Below, one piece after another: positions 28,066 through 38,232 of a stretch of 64,000 nt of DNA. The translations under genes were made by a program, and so were the position numbers. Each line of letters opens with the position of its first letter. The stretch's first letter is position 1. Below the pieces are notes generated by a model. It did not search any database. It was not told where the DNA came from and saw nothing but the letters and a program-made list of their open reading frames with translations. This DNA comes from Aerococcus loyolae (GTDB lineage Bacteria; Bacillota; Bacilli; Lactobacillales; Aerococcaceae). The stretch spans positions 930,001 to 994,000 of the forward strand of contig NZ_CP126958.1 in the NCBI RefSeq assembly GCF_002871915.2, read 5' to 3'.

Positions 28066-28106
28066 TAAAAACCGTGATCTTCTGCCTAGGAAGGTTACGG
28101 TTTTTA
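28066..28106 (+). terminator. Intrinsic terminator of the dnaK operon
   Basis: AAAAACCGT (28067-28075) pairs with ACGGTTTTT (28097-28105); the loop region contains further CTTC/GAAG pairing. Confidence 0.85.
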
Positions 28107-28172
28107 CTTTAGCTTTATCAGAACTTTTTTAATGCTTTGTTTTAGATATCATCTGATCTCTGGATTGCTATA

Positions 28173-28181
28173 TGTTATAAT
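28173..28181 (+). promoter_or_regulatory. Extended -10 promoter of lepA
   Basis: TGTTATAAT: perfect TATAAT (28176-28181) with TGn extension, about 45 bases before the lepA start. No clear -35. Confidence 0.6.
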
Positions 28182-28226
28182 GAAGGGTGAACTCTTTATA
28201 GATTAGATAAGGAAGTGAGCAAACGA

Positions 28227-30065
28227 GTGACAAAAGCAATTGATATTAATGAATTAAAAGAAAGACAAAAACGCATAAGAAATTTTTCTATTGTGGCCCA
28301 TATTGACCATGGTAAGTCAACTTTAGCTGACCGTATTTTGCAAAAGACTGGGACGGTTTCTGACCGGGAAATGCATGATCAACTACTTGATTCCATGGAT
28401 TTAGAGCAAGAACGTGGCATCACCATTAAATTAAATGCCGTCGAATTAGAGTACCAAGCAGAAGATGGCCAAGAATATATCTTCCATTTGATCGATACTC
28501 CTGGACACGTCGACTTTGCCTATGAAGTATCACGGAGTCTGCAAGCCTGTGAGGGGGCGCTTTTGGTGGTAGATGCAGCTCAGGGAATTGAAGCACAAAC
28601 TTTGGCAAATGCTTATTTAGCAGTGGATAATGATCTTGAGTTAGTGCCAGTCATCAATAAGATTGATCTACCTGCAGCTAATCCTGAATATGTTAGAACT
28701 GAAATTGAGGATATTATCGGTATTGATGCCAGCGAGGCGGTCTTGTGTAGTGCTAAGACGGGGATTGGTATTGAGGAAATCCTGGAACAAATTGTGACTA
28801 AAATACCTGCACCCCAGGGAGACATCGAAGCCCCTCTCCAAGCTTTAATTTTTGACTCCGTCTATGACTCTTATCGGGGAGTCGTTTTGAGTGTGCGGAT
28901 TGAAAACGGCATCGTAAAACCTGGCGATACTATCGAATTAATGAGTAATGGTAAACAGTTTGATGTCACTGATCTAGGAATTATGTCGCCTCACCCTATT
29001 AGTCGGGATTATTTAATGGCTGGCGATGTAGGCTATATTACTGCAAGTATTAAGACTATTCAAGATACTAAAGTGGGCGATACTGTGACTTTAGCAGATC
29101 GTCCGGCAGCAGAAGCCCTACCTGGCTATCGTCCTATGATGCCTATGGTATATAGTGGTTTGTATCCAGTGGATTCAGCTGACTACGTTGCCCTTAGAGA
29201 AGCCTTAGAAAAGCTGCAATTAAACGACGCCTCTCTAACCTTTGAGCCGGAATCTTCTCAAGCTTTAGGTTTTGGCTATCGGTGTGGCTTCTTAGGTATG
29301 CTCCATATGGATGTTACTCAAGAACGATTAGAGCGTGATTTCAACCTTGATTTAATCATGACCGCACCATCGGTTATTTACCATGTTTATAAAACCGATG
29401 GGGAAATGGTAGAGGTATCCAACCCTTCTGAAATGCCAGATAATACCCAAATTGATTGGATCGAAGAGCCCTATGTCCGTGCTGAAATTATGGTGCCTAA
29501 GGATTTTGTTGGAAATGTCATGGAGCTCGCCCAACAAAAGCGGGGAAATTTTGTCAATATGGAATATCTGGATGATATTCGGGTGAATATTATTTATGAA
29601 ATGCCCCTGAATGAAGTGATTTTTGACTTCTTTGACCGTCTAAAATCCGGCACCAAGGGCTACGCTTCGCTTGACTATCAATTGATTGGTTATCAAAAGA
29701 GCAATTTAGTCAAACTCGATATCTTACTAAGCGGAGAACCTGTCGATGCCTTGAGTACTATTGTTCACCGTGATTTTGCCTATGATCGCGGACGTAAACT
29801 AGCCGAAAAATTAAAAGAAGTGATTCCTCGGCAAATGTTTGAAGTGCCTGTTCAAGCAGCCATTGGTAATAAAATTATTGCCCGCACCACGATCAAGGCT
29901 TATCGAAAAGATGTTACCGCCAAGTTATACGGTGGTGACGTCACCAGAAGACAGAAGCTGTTGAAGAAACAAAAAGAAGGCAAGAAGCGCATGAAGGCAG
30001 TAGGATCTGTTGAAGTGCCTCAGGAAGCCTTCCTGGCCATCTTGGATATGGATGATGATAAATAG
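28227..30065 (+). CDS. lepA: Elongation factor 4 (LepA)
   Basis: Ribosome-bound GTPase that can back-translocate tRNA. 612 residues from GTG 28227. G1 [10 protein letters not shown]3 DTPGHVDF, G4 NKIDLPAA, then EF-G-like domains II, III and V and the LepA-specific C-terminal domain ([23 protein letters not shown]). An in-frame GTG at 28215 has no room for a Shine-Dalgarno, whereas AAGGAAGTGA at 28209-28218 is one base from the consensus and eight bases before 28227. Monocistronic with its own promoter and terminator. Confidence 0.97.
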   Translation: MTKAIDINELKERQKRIRNFSIVAHIDHGKSTLADRILQKTGTVSDREMHDQLLDSMDLEQERGITIKLNAVELEYQAEDGQEYIFHLIDTPGHVDFAYEVSRSLQACEGALLVVDAAQGIEAQTLANAYLAVDNDLELVPVINKIDLPAANPEYVRTEIEDIIGIDASEAVLCSAKTGIGIEEILEQIVTKIPAPQGDIEAPLQALIFDSVYDSYRGVVLSVRIENGIVKPGDTIELMSNGKQFDVTDLGIMSPHPISRDYLMAGDVGYITASIKTIQDTKVGDTVTLADRPAAEALPGYRPMMPMVYSGLYPVDSADYVALREALEKLQLNDASLTFEPESSQALGFGYRCGFLGMLHMDVTQERLERDFNLDLIMTAPSVIYHVYKTDGEMVEVSNPSEMPDNTQIDWIEEPYVRAEIMVPKDFVGNVMELAQQKRGNFVNMEYLDDIRVNIIYEMPLNEVIFDFFDRLKSGTKGYASLDYQLIGYQKSNLVKLDILLSGEPVDALSTIVHRDFAYDRGRKLAEKLKEVIPRQMFEVPVQAAIGNKIIARTTIKAYRKDVTAKLYGGDVTRRQKLLKKQKEGKKRMKAVGSVEVPQEAFLAILDMDDDK

Positions 30066-30074
30066 TGTTAAAGA

Positions 30075-30103
30075 AAAAAAGACTGCTTAGGCGGTCTTTT
30101 TTC
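30075..30103 (+). terminator. Intrinsic terminator after lepA
   Basis: AAAAAAGACTGC (30075-30086) pairs with GCGGTCTTTTTT (30091-30102), tetraloop, one G.U. A/T symmetry means it could act in both directions. Confidence 0.9.
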
Positions 30104-30135
30104 ACATGAAGAATCAAACTTGAGGAGGCTAAGTC

Positions 30136-30357
30136 TTGGATTTAAAAATTATTTATACTGAAGAGGGGCCGGCTCTACTGCTGCCCGACAAAAAAATATT
30201 TGAAGAATATGACCAATGGATTTTAAAAGATAGTGACGACCAAGAGGATAGCTTTATTCTACTCCCCCGGGTAGATAACCCTTATCGCCACGCCTGTGAG
30301 GGTGAATTTTACTTAGGAGAAGCTTGGGATGATTATGATCATAAGGAGGTGGAGTGA
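30136..30357 (+). CDS. Probable antitoxin of the MazF-type module
   Basis: Acidic protein of 73 residues (many Asp/Glu, C-terminal DDYDHKEVE) with no motif I can name; it is not an obvious AbrB-fold MazE. TTG start at 30136 chosen because TGAGGAGG lies seven bases upstream. Its stop overlaps the ATG of the MazF-like gene, the usual coupled arrangement in which the antitoxin is made first and neutralises a basic toxin. The function is inferred from position and charge. Confidence 0.6.
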   Translation: MDLKIIYTEEGPALLLPDKKIFEEYDQWILKDSDDQEDSFILLPRVDNPYRHACEGEFYLGEAWDDYDHKEVE

Positions 30358-30698
30358 TGGCCTACCAACCACGGCAAAAAGACATTGTCTGGATTAATTT
30401 TAATCCTTCTAAGGGTCACGAAATTCAAAAACGCCGGCCAGCTTTAATCGTTTCCTCCGATGACTACAACCATGCCACTCATTTTGTCATTGTCTGCCCG
30501 ATAACCAATACAAAAAGGAAACTTAAAACCCATTTAAGACTTAAGGGCTACCAAACTACAGGTCAAGTGATGACCCAGCAAATGTATTCTTTAGATGTGA
30601 CTGAAGCTGGTGGAAGAGAAATTCAATATATTGAAAGATTGTCTAAAAAAGATTTCCACCTTATTAAACAACTGATTCAATATAATTTTGGTTTTTAA
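30357..30698 (+). CDS. MazF/PemK-family toxin (endoribonuclease)
   Basis: 113 residues with the MazF fold signature: RQKDIVWINFNPSKGHEIQKRRPALIVSS at the N-terminus (active-site Arg in KRRPA), FVIVCPITNTKRK near 45, and GQVMTQQMYSLDV with conserved Thr/Gln near 72. MazF toxins cut mRNA at short single-stranded sequences. A GTG at 30354 is also in frame, but AAGGAGGT at 30343-30350 fits ATG 30357. It is coupled to the upstream acidic gene and lies between two terminators or promoters as a compact cassette. Confidence 0.87.
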   Translation: MAYQPRQKDIVWINFNPSKGHEIQKRRPALIVSSDDYNHATHFVIVCPITNTKRKLKTHLRLKGYQTTGQVMTQQMYSLDVTEAGGREIQYIERLSKKDFHLIKQLIQYNFGF

Positions 30699-30799
30699 CC
30701 ACTTGGTTAGTTTAGAGTAAACCTTTCCGTTAGTAAAAAGCCAATATTTATTTTATAGTAGATATAGAAGCTGAAGCGCTTAAGGGAAAGGAGATTACT

Positions 30800-31870
30800 A
30801 TGACTGTTGACAAACGCTTATCTCGTCTAGTAAAAGCAAATGAAGAAAGAACTAGCCCAAAAATTTCCATCTATATGCCAACTCATCGAGCTGCTCCGGA
30901 AAATCAGCAAGACCCTATCCGCTATGAAAATTTACTCAATGAAGTCAAGACTCAATTAGAGACTAATTATCCCGATAGTGATTGGCAAAAGCCTTTTGAT
31001 CACTTGTCTAAATTAATTGATGAAAAAGTCGATTTTTGGCAAAAAAATAAAGAGGGTTTGGTGATATTAGCTAGTGATCAGTTGATTGAGATCTTTAGAT
31101 TACGTCAAGAGCAAGAGGAAATCGCTTATGTAGGAGATTATTTCCATTTGGTTCCCTTATTAGCTTATTATGAGGAATCTTTTAATGTGATTTTGGCTGA
31201 TATTGCTAAAGACCAAGTCCAATTATATTTAGCTGACCAGTATTCCTTTGAACCTACTGAAATTGATGAAATCAAAAGTTCATTTTATGATATCTATGAT
31301 GATAATGATTCTGAAAACAAGCAAACGACCTCTAGAGGCCAAGGGTCTATCCATTCCAATCAAAGCAAATCCGCCCAAGTTGAAAGAGATCGTGATAAAT
31401 ATTTCAGCTACCTCGATCAAGAATTCGACAAACTGGCTAAGGAAGTGGAAAGAAAAATATTATTAGCTGGTACCAAGGAGAATATTGCTGCCTTTAAAAA
31501 GCAATCCTCATCCAACGTTTACTTGGATACGGCAATTGAGCAGCCAATTAGCGGGGAAAACCACCAAAGAATTAAAGAGCTTTTGGCTGAGACACTATCA
31601 CCACTAGCTAGAGAAAATCTTAAAGCCATAGAAGGTAATATCGAAGAAGCCAGGGGAGCTTCTCTTCTTATGGAAGAAGTTGAGGATATTCAGCTAGCCG
31701 CTAAAGAAGGGCGGATTGCTGAGTTAGTAATTTTCTATGCAGAGTCGTCGACTTATGCTAGTTTGATTGATGAATTAATTCATCAAATTATTATAAATGG
31801 TGGAGAGATTTCAGTTATTCCTGCTGGCTCTGTTTCAGAAATGTCTATTTATGCCTTATTACGTTATTAG
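30800..31870 (+). CDS. baeRF-family protein (bacterial release-factor-like)
   Basis: Soluble protein of 356 residues resembling the bacterial archaeo-eukaryotic release factor (aeRF1-like) families: N-terminal SPKISIYMPTHRAAPENQQDPIRYENLL, a middle domain with VEDIQLAAKEGRIAELVIFYAES near 285 and a C-terminal Rossmann-like end GGEISVIPAGSVSEMSIYALLRY. Residues 165-200 are a hydrophilic insert. These families are proposed to act on stalled ribosomes or in nucleic-acid conflict, without established function. Own RBS (GGAAAGGAG), transcribed alone before a terminator. Confidence 0.65.
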   Translation: MTVDKRLSRLVKANEERTSPKISIYMPTHRAAPENQQDPIRYENLLNEVKTQLETNYPDSDWQKPFDHLSKLIDEKVDFWQKNKEGLVILASDQLIEIFRLRQEQEEIAYVGDYFHLVPLLAYYEESFNVILADIAKDQVQLYLADQYSFEPTEIDEIKSSFYDIYDDNDSENKQTTSRGQGSIHSNQSKSAQVERDRDKYFSYLDQEFDKLAKEVERKILLAGTKENIAAFKKQSSSNVYLDTAIEQPISGENHQRIKELLAETLSPLARENLKAIEGNIEEARGASLLMEEVEDIQLAAKEGRIAELVIFYAESSTYASLIDELIHQIIINGGEISVIPAGSVSEMSIYALLRY

Positions 31871-31918
31871 GAGAATGAGTATATAAATATGGGCTAAGTT
31901 TAACTGAATATGAAATTC

Positions 31919-31961
31919 TGGTGTTGATTGAGGACTTAAGCTCCTCGTCGACACCATTTTT
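31919..31961 (+). terminator. Intrinsic terminator after the baeRF-like gene
   Basis: TGGTGTTGA (31919-31927) with TCGACACCA (31948-31956) and inner GAGGA/TCCTC (31930-31934 / 31942-31946), then TTTTT. Confidence 0.85.
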
Positions 31962-32080
31962 CTTGGTTAATACGCTAGCTAAAATAGGTAGTCCATTCCC
32001 TGATAGAAATAGTCAAAGCTTAAATTTTTAATTTTAAAATAGAAAATTATTTTCTTAAGGCTCAAGTTAAATTCCTATAG

Positions 32081-32086
32081 TATAAT
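32081..32086 (+). promoter_or_regulatory. -10 element of the fhs promoter
   Basis: TATAAT, 33 bases before the fhs ATG; no clear -35. The AT-rich stretch 31962-32080 shows no THF riboswitch or other recognisable element. Confidence 0.5.
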
Positions 32087-32118
32087 TTAACTACTAAGCA
32101 GTGAAATGAGGTTATAAC

Positions 32119-33801
32119 ATGTTAACGGATATCGAAATTGCACAAGCTAATAAGTCTTTACCTATTAAAGAGATTGCTAAAGAAGTCAATTTAAGCGAAG
32201 AGGATTTGATTCCTTATGGCCATGATAAGGCTAAAATTAACCATCAAGCCCTTGAAAAATTAAAAAATAATAAAAAAGGTAGGCTAATTTTAGTAACATC
32301 GATTAATCCTACCCCTGCAGGCGAAGGAAAATCTACCTTGACCATTGGCTTAGGTGATGCCCTAAGACGCTTAGATAAAAAAACTATGATCGCCCTAAGA
32401 GAACCCTCATTGGGACCGACAATGGGACTAAAGGGCGGAGCAGCTGGGGGAGGCTACGCTCAAGTTGTGCCAATGGAGGATATAAACTTACATTTTACCG
32501 GTGACCTTCATGCCATAACCCAAGCTAATAACCTCTTATCGGCGATTATTGATAACCACATTCAACAAGGCAACCAATTAGGCATTGATAGCCGACGCAT
32601 TACTTGGAAGCGGGTGATGGACATGAATGACCGCGTATTACGCCATATTGTGGTCGGCCTGGGGAGTCCTGGTAATGGCTATGTACGCGAAGACGGTTTT
32701 GATATTACCGTTGCCTCAGAGATTATGGCAATCCTTTGCCTTTCTAGAAACCTTGATGAATTACGTCAACGCTTCGATAAAATTGTGATTGGCTATACTC
32801 GAGACCAAGAAGCGATTACAGTAAAAGATTTAGGCTGTTCTGGTGCCATGGCCTTATTAATGAAGGATGCTATTTTACCTAATTTAGTGCAAACCCTAGA
32901 ACATACGCCAGCATTGATCCATGGAGGACCTTTTGCTAATATTGCCCATGGCTGTAATTCAGTGATTGCAACCGATACAGCTCTTCGTTTAGCAGATTAT
33001 GTGATAACTGAAGCTGGCTTTGGAGCTGACTTAGGGGCCGAAAAATTTATGGATATCAAGGTTCCTATCTTAGAAAAATCTCCTGATGCCGTAGTTATCG
33101 TGGCTACTGTAAGGGCCCTAAAACATCACGGCAATCCTGACTTGGATAAAAATGCAGCTTTAGAGGAAAGACTCGAGGCAGTTAGAAAAGGCTTTGCTAA
33201 CTTAGGTCGACATATTCAAATTATGAAATCCTATCAAGTCCCTGTTTTAGTAGCTATTAATCACTTTAAGGACGACAGAGATGAAGAGATTGAACTGATA
33301 AAAGAGCTCTGCCACAAAGAGGAGACGCCGTCTTACTTAGCAGATGTCTGGGAAAAAGGAGGCCAAGGGGCGCTTGACCTTGGTCAAGCCGTGATCGACA
33401 GTGTTGATGGCGAAGAAAACACTACTTTCCAAACGCTTTATCAAGCCGACCAAATGAATATTGAAGAGAAAATTCAAGTGATTAATCAAAAAATATATGG
33501 CGGTAGAAGTGTTGAATATTCAACTGAGGCTAAGAAACAATTAGTGGCTATTAAGAAAAACGGCTGGGATCACTTACCGATATGTATGGCAAAAACCCAA
33601 TATTCCCTGAGTGATGATCCTAAATTGCTAGGTGCTCCAGAGAATTTCACCCTACATATTCGCGAGTTAGTTCCTAAACTAGGAGCAGGCTTCGTTGTTG
33701 CTTTGACGGGTAATGTTTTAACCATGCCAGGTTTACCTAAGCAACCAGCCGCTCTCAAGATGTCTATTGATAATCAAGGAAAGATTAGTGGACTCTTCTA
33801 G
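32119..33801 (+). CDS. fhs: Formate-tetrahydrofolate ligase
   Basis: Makes 10-formyl-THF from formate, THF and ATP, feeding purine and formyl-Met synthesis. 560 residues. P-loop TPAGEGKST near residue 68, [38 protein letters not shown] near 96-133, [17 protein letters not shown] near 274, and C-terminal [17 protein letters not shown]. It fits with the folate genes elsewhere in the window (thyA, folA, folP, folK). ATG start with AATGAGG upstream. Confidence 0.97.
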   Translation: MLTDIEIAQANKSLPIKEIAKEVNLSEEDLIPYGHDKAKINHQALEKLKNNKKGRLILVTSINPTPAGEGKSTLTIGLGDALRRLDKKTMIALREPSLGPTMGLKGGAAGGGYAQVVPMEDINLHFTGDLHAITQANNLLSAIIDNHIQQGNQLGIDSRRITWKRVMDMNDRVLRHIVVGLGSPGNGYVREDGFDITVASEIMAILCLSRNLDELRQRFDKIVIGYTRDQEAITVKDLGCSGAMALLMKDAILPNLVQTLEHTPALIHGGPFANIAHGCNSVIATDTALRLADYVITEAGFGADLGAEKFMDIKVPILEKSPDAVVIVATVRALKHHGNPDLDKNAALEERLEAVRKGFANLGRHIQIMKSYQVPVLVAINHFKDDRDEEIELIKELCHKEETPSYLADVWEKGGQGALDLGQAVIDSVDGEENTTFQTLYQADQMNIEEKIQVINQKIYGGRSVEYSTEAKKQLVAIKKNGWDHLPICMAKTQYSLSDDPKLLGAPENFTLHIRELVPKLGAGFVVALTGNVLTMPGLPKQPAALKMSIDNQGKISGLF

Positions 33802-33834
33802 CAATTCGCTGACTATGCCCAAGTCAATGAGTTG

Positions 33835-33843
33835 TGCTAGAAT
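33835..33843 (+). promoter_or_regulatory. Extended -10 promoter before the ABC-F gene
   Basis: TGCTAGAAT (TGn plus TAGAAT at 33838-33843), about 30 bases before the TTG start of the next gene. Confidence 0.5.
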
Positions 33844-33873
33844 GAAACAGAAGTTAAAAGAGGAGCGATTATT

Positions 33874-35790
33874 TTGCAAGATTACTTAGCTAAAAATTGG
33901 AGTAAAACATATGGCATCAAGCAATTACTTGATGATGTATCTTTTTTAATTCGTGAAGGCGATCATATTGCCTTGATCGGTCCTAATGGATCAGGAAAGT
34001 CAACCTTATTAAAAATTTTAGCAGGTAAGGATCATCTGGATAGTGGAACGATTGAACATAGTAACGATTATTCCATCGGTTTAGTTAGTCAAAACCCAGA
34101 TTTAGATGATAAGCAAAGCCTCTTTGAAGCAGTATATTCTGGAGATAGCCCCTTGGTCAAAACTGTTAAAGCTTATGAACAAGCGACACAGGCTCTGTCT
34201 CAAGATCCTAATGTTGAAAAGAAACAAAAGGAATTTTCATATTGGGAAAGCGAAATGAATCGTTTAGATGCTTGGCAGTTAGATACTAATATTCAAACCA
34301 TCCTTACTAAGTTGGAACTTAATGATCTCTACCAAAAGGTAGGGCATTTAAGCGGGGGCCAAAAACGCAGGTTGGGATTGGCTAAAGTATTAATCGATGA
34401 ACCTGATCTTTTATTGTTGGATGAACCGACTAACCACATGGATTTTGAAATGGTCAAGTGGCTGGAAAATTATATTAATAATTATAAAAAATCAGTGGTT
34501 ATTGTGACTCATGACCGTTATTTCCTGGATACGGTAGCCCAACGGGTTTTTGCCTTAGATAGAGGAAAACTAACTGAATACCAGGGGAATTATCAGGATT
34601 ACTTGAACAAACGTGCCGTTGAGTTAGATGTCGAAGCCGCTAATCAAGCCAAGCAAAAGAAATTGTATAAGCAGGAACTGGCCTGGATGCGTCAGGGGGC
34701 TAAGGCCAGGTCTACCAAACAACAGGCCCGTATAAATCGTTTTAATGATCTTAAAGAGGGCTTAAATCAGCACCGGTCTCTTCAAGGTTCTGTTCAACTA
34801 GACTTTGATCAAGAACGACTAGGGAAAAAAGTTATTTCTCTAGAAGACGTTAGTGTGGGTTATGATAGTCGCCAGCCTTTACTTGAAGATATTAATTTAC
34901 TAATCCAGAATCGCGACCGCATCGGTATTATTGGAGAAAATGGTGTCGGTAAGACCAGCTTACTAAATACCATTGCGGGAATAATCCCTCCTTTAAGCGG
35001 GCAGATTGACATTGGACCTACTGTTAAGATTGCTTATTTTCAACAAGTGCCCACTGATTTACCAGAGGATAAGCGCCTAATTAACTATATTAGTGAAGTT
35101 GCTGATGAAATTGTCTATGATGATGGACGTAAACTGTCAGCATCGCAAATGTTAGAAACCTTTTTATTTAACCGGGAAAGCCACGGTCAATTAATTGCTA
35201 AATTATCCGGTGGGGAAAAGAAACGTTTGTATCTCTTGCGATTATTAATGGAACGGCCTAATGTCTTATTCCTAGACGAACCTACCAATGACTTAGATAT
35301 TGACACTTTAACAGTCTTAGAGGATTACTTGGCTCAATTTCCGGGAGCGATGTTGACGGTTAGCCATGACCGCTACTTTTTGGATAAAACGGTTGATAAA
35401 TTATTAATTGTTCATAAGGACAAATCTTGCCAACTATTTTTTGGAAATTTCACTGACTATGAAAGGGAGTATAAAGAAAAAGCCAAAAGTGGCCATTCTC
35501 CAAAACAAAGTCAAGGCCAAAAAAGTGATGATCCACATAAAAGTAATGCCTCTGACACTAGTCAAAATAGTAAGAAAAGAATGACCTATAAAGAAAAGCA
35601 AGATTGGCAAGTTATTGAGAGTCAAATTGACCAGTTAGAGAATGATATTCAAAGAATAGAGAATGATATGCTAGCAAACGGATCTGACTACGGAAAGCTA
35701 TCTGAATTGCAAAAAGAAAAAGAAAGCAAAGAAAATGACTTGCTAGAAAAAATGGAATATTGGGATTATCTGAGTGAATTGAAACCTTAA
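33874..35790 (+). CDS. ABC-F family ATPase (Uup-like)
   Basis: Soluble protein with two ABC ATPase domains and no membrane segments, 638 residues. Domain 1: GPNGSGKST near 41, LSGGQKRR near 160, LLLLDEPTNHMD near 183. Domain 2: GENGVGKTS near 354, LSGGEKKR near 446, LFLDEPTNDLD near 467. A linker between the domains and a C-terminal coiled coil (570-635) follow Uup architecture. These proteins act on ribosomes or nucleic acids. TTG start at 33874: AGAGGAG is eight bases upstream and the N-terminus aligns with the family. A target-protection resistance role is not indicated. Confidence 0.9.
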   Translation: MQDYLAKNWSKTYGIKQLLDDVSFLIREGDHIALIGPNGSGKSTLLKILAGKDHLDSGTIEHSNDYSIGLVSQNPDLDDKQSLFEAVYSGDSPLVKTVKAYEQATQALSQDPNVEKKQKEFSYWESEMNRLDAWQLDTNIQTILTKLELNDLYQKVGHLSGGQKRRLGLAKVLIDEPDLLLLDEPTNHMDFEMVKWLENYINNYKKSVVIVTHDRYFLDTVAQRVFALDRGKLTEYQGNYQDYLNKRAVELDVEAANQAKQKKLYKQELAWMRQGAKARSTKQQARINRFNDLKEGLNQHRSLQGSVQLDFDQERLGKKVISLEDVSVGYDSRQPLLEDINLLIQNRDRIGIIGENGVGKTSLLNTIAGIIPPLSGQIDIGPTVKIAYFQQVPTDLPEDKRLINYISEVADEIVYDDGRKLSASQMLETFLFNRESHGQLIAKLSGGEKKRLYLLRLLMERPNVLFLDEPTNDLDIDTLTVLEDYLAQFPGAMLTVSHDRYFLDKTVDKLLIVHKDKSCQLFFGNFTDYEREYKEKAKSGHSPKQSQGQKSDDPHKSNASDTSQNSKKRMTYKEKQDWQVIESQIDQLENDIQRIENDMLANGSDYGKLSELQKEKESKENDLLEKMEYWDYLSELKP

Positions 35791-35864
35791 GCTAAGATAG
35801 GAGAGTTTTGAGGGAGACTCTATGGTACTATGAAGCCTTAGTATGACTATTGGAGGGAAAAGTA

Positions 35865-36806
35865 GTGAAGCAATATTTAGACTTGTTACAGACCATTTTA
35901 GAAAAGGGCCATGACAAGTCCGACCGTACTGGTGTTGGGACGCGTTCAATTTTTGGTTATCAGATGCGTTTTGATCTAAGAGAAGGTTTTCCGATTTTGA
36001 CGACTAAGAAGGTGGCCTTTGGACTGATAAAGAGTGAACTTCTATGGTTTTTAAGAGGAGACACTAATATTCGTTATTTATTAGAAAATAATAACCATAT
36101 TTGGGATGAGTGGGCCTTTGAAAACTGGGTGAACAGTGAGGACTATCAGGGGCCTGATATGACTGATTTTGGTTTGCGGGCAGAAAAGGACCCAGAATTT
36201 AAAGCCGAATATTTAAAAGTTAAATCAGACTTTTGTCAAAAGATCCTTAATGATGAAGACTTTGCAAAAAAATACGGTGAATTAGGTAATGTCTATGGTA
36301 AACAGTGGCGGGATTGGGAAACTCGTGATGGGGGATCTATCGATCAAATTGCGAATATTCTAGAGCAGCTTAGAAATAACCCTGATTCTCGCCGGATCAT
36401 CTTATCCGCCTGGAATCCAGAAGATGTCCCTAATATGGCCTTGCCTCCCTGTCATACCTTAAGTCAATTTTACGTTAATGACGGCAAGCTATCTTGCCAA
36501 CTCTACCAAAGAAGTGGTGATGTCTTTTTAGGGGTTCCTTTTAATATTGCTTCCTATGCTTTATTGACCCATTTAATTGCCCGTGAAGTTGGCCTGGAAG
36601 TCGGAGACTTTGTTCATACTTTTGGTGATGTTCATATCTATAATAATCATTTCGACCAGGTAAAAGAACAATTAAGTCGTCAACCTGGTCAATTACCTCA
36701 GCTTGAAATGAAAAGTGACAAATCCATGTTTGATCTTGAAAAGGATGATATCGTATTGAATAATTATCATCCTCAGCCACCGATAAAGGCTCCAGTGGCC
36801 GTATAG
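35865..36806 (+). CDS. thyA: Thymidylate synthase
   Basis: Converts dUMP and methylene-THF to dTMP and DHF. 313 residues from GTG 35865; the long form with the extra insert near 85-140 typical of lactobacilli and staphylococci. [30 protein letters not shown] near the N-terminus, catalytic Cys in [14 protein letters not shown] near 197, [12 protein letters not shown] near 230. An in-frame TTG at 35850 overlaps the Shine-Dalgarno GGAGG (35852-35856), which is well placed for 35865. Followed after 40 bases by folA, the enzyme that recycles its DHF product. Confidence 0.96.
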   Translation: MKQYLDLLQTILEKGHDKSDRTGVGTRSIFGYQMRFDLREGFPILTTKKVAFGLIKSELLWFLRGDTNIRYLLENNNHIWDEWAFENWVNSEDYQGPDMTDFGLRAEKDPEFKAEYLKVKSDFCQKILNDEDFAKKYGELGNVYGKQWRDWETRDGGSIDQIANILEQLRNNPDSRRIILSAWNPEDVPNMALPPCHTLSQFYVNDGKLSCQLYQRSGDVFLGVPFNIASYALLTHLIAREVGLEVGDFVHTFGDVHIYNNHFDQVKEQLSRQPGQLPQLEMKSDKSMFDLEKDDIVLNNYHPQPPIKAPVAV

Positions 36807-36846
36807 ATTTAATCTGATTGAAATGAATGGATAAAAGGAGGCTATC

Positions 36847-37347
36847 ATGTTAATAGCTATATGGGCTCATGCGGCTAACGGTATTATAGGAAAAAATAAT
36901 CAACTTCCTTGGCATATTAGCGAAGATATGAAATTTTTTAAGCAAGAAACCTTACATAAGACTGTAGTCATGGGCCGAAAAACCTTCGAGTCGATGGGAA
37001 ACCGCCCATTAAAAGAACGCAAAAATTACATTCTGACCCGTAAGAAAAGTTTGCCGGGGGTTACCCCTGATAATGAGAATCAGGTTCAAATCATTAACCA
37101 GATGGATGAGATTATCGAGCTAGCTAAAGCAGAAGATGTTATGGTTATCGGAGGTGCAGAAATTTACCGCTTGTTCTGGCCTTATTTGGACGAGCTTCGG
37201 ATTACTAATATCGCTGAAAATGTTGAAGGGGATACTAGCTTTAATCCCGATCTGAGTCAATTTAGGCGCTATGCGGTTGTTGACCAAGATCTTAATAGCG
37301 AATCGAATTATCATTACCAGTTCGAATTCTGGGAAAGAAAAAAATGA
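36847..37347 (+). CDS. folA: Dihydrofolate reductase
   Basis: Reduces DHF to THF with NADPH; target of trimethoprim. 166 residues: IWAHAANGIIGKNNQLPWHISEDMKFFK at the start, catalytic acidic residue Glu26 in the PWHISED segment, VVMGRKTFESMG near 42 and VIGGAEIYRLF near 99. Conserved thyA-folA pairing. AAAAGGAGG precedes ATG 36847. No resistance substitution can be called by eye. Confidence 0.96.
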   Translation: MLIAIWAHAANGIIGKNNQLPWHISEDMKFFKQETLHKTVVMGRKTFESMGNRPLKERKNYILTRKKSLPGVTPDNENQVQIINQMDEIIELAKAEDVMVIGGAEIYRLFWPYLDELRITNIAENVEGDTSFNPDLSQFRRYAVVDQDLNSESNYHYQFEFWERKK

Positions 37348-37365
37348 AACTAGGGAGGTTCTACG

Positions 37366-37998
37366 GTGGAGAATAAAAAGAAGCAAAGAAATCCATGGAA
37401 AATTGCATTTCTAAGCTTAGTCAGCTTTTTGGCGATCTTATTTGCTTCTGCTTATTTTTATATTCATCAAAATACTCAAGCAAACACTTACCAGGATCAG
37501 GTCCAGGTGAATCAGCCCAAGACTTCTGACCAGGCAATGGTTCCAGTAAAAATAGCGATGACTGTTGACCACTTGGTTCATCTTCTTAACCAAGAAGACT
37601 TACCTTTTCTTTTGGAAAATAACCAGGATGCGATCGTTATTAAAGGAAAAATTCAGCTTTTAAACCAATCGCTTGCTTACACCTTAACTACTCGCCCTGA
37701 GGTTCACGCCAGTGGCAATCTTAGTTTGAAAGTAGTTAATTTCTCAATACTATCCTTAGATCTTCCTTTAAATATCTTTTTACCCATTCTTTCTCAGATT
37801 ATTCCTAGTGACCTGCCTTTAGCGATTGATACTGAATCAGAATCGATCATTATTTCAATAAAAGAATTACTAGCTAAGGAAGGCATTGCTTTTGAGGTTG
37901 AAGCAATCGATTTGACTAATGATCAAATTGTTTTACAATTAGGTGTTTCTGAACAGAAAATTAGCCAAATCTTAGACCAGTTGGGAGAGAGAAATTAA
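37366..37998 (+). CDS. YpmS-like membrane-anchored protein (DUF2140)
   Basis: 210 residues: basic N-terminus KKKQRNPWK, one transmembrane helix at about 15-33, then an extracytoplasmic domain with repeated MTVDHLVHLLNQ and YTLTTRPEVHASGNLSLKV blocks. This matches the YpmS/DUF2140 family, whose function is unknown and which often follows the thyA-folA genes in Lactobacillales. GTG start at 37366 with GGGAGG upstream. The next gene starts one base after its stop. Confidence 0.72.
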   Translation: MENKKKQRNPWKIAFLSLVSFLAILFASAYFYIHQNTQANTYQDQVQVNQPKTSDQAMVPVKIAMTVDHLVHLLNQEDLPFLLENNQDAIVIKGKIQLLNQSLAYTLTTRPEVHASGNLSLKVVNFSILSLDLPLNIFLPILSQIIPSDLPLAIDTESESIIISIKELLAKEGIAFEVEAIDLTNDQIVLQLGVSEQKISQILDQLGERN

Positions 37999-37999
37999 A

Positions 38000-38221
38000 G
38001 TGAAGCCATTTTATCAATATATTCAAAAACATCGTAATAGCAGCAGGGCCAGTCAAGATCCCAAGAGCCAATTGGCTGAATTAATCTATCTTGATGGCGA
38101 TTTCCCTAAAACTGCTACAGATTTTGCTAGTATTAGTGATTATATTGAGTTAAATAGTCGTTACTCACAGTGGGTTTCTCAATTTGATGAATTGTGGCAA
38201 GCTTATCTCAACAATGACTAG
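38000..38221 (+). CDS. yozE: YozE family protein (UPF0346)
   Basis: 73-residue SAM-like helical protein. Family landmarks FYQYIQKHR at the start, LIYLDGDFPKTATDF in the middle, and ISDYIE near 45. No defined function; it commonly follows the YpmS-like gene. GTG start, translationally coupled to the gene before, whose last codons supply GGGAGAG. Confidence 0.88.
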   Translation: MKPFYQYIQKHRNSSRASQDPKSQLAELIYLDGDFPKTATDFASISDYIELNSRYSQWVSQFDELWQAYLNND

Positions 38222-38232
38222 GAAGTGAAAAT

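Noticed and set aside
28215..28226. GTG 28215 as lepA start
   Set aside because: The only Shine-Dalgarno (28209-28218) overlaps it; the GTG at 28227 is correctly spaced.
30766..30784. cre-like palindrome AAGCGCTT before the baeRF-like gene
   Set aside because: TGAAGCGCTTAA lacks one base of the required TGWNANCG spacing, so it does not align with the CcpA consensus.
32029..32050. Possible CodY box upstream of fhs
   Set aside because: AATTTT and GAAAATT halves are present but spaced wrongly compared with AATTTTCWGAAAATT; likely AT-rich chance.
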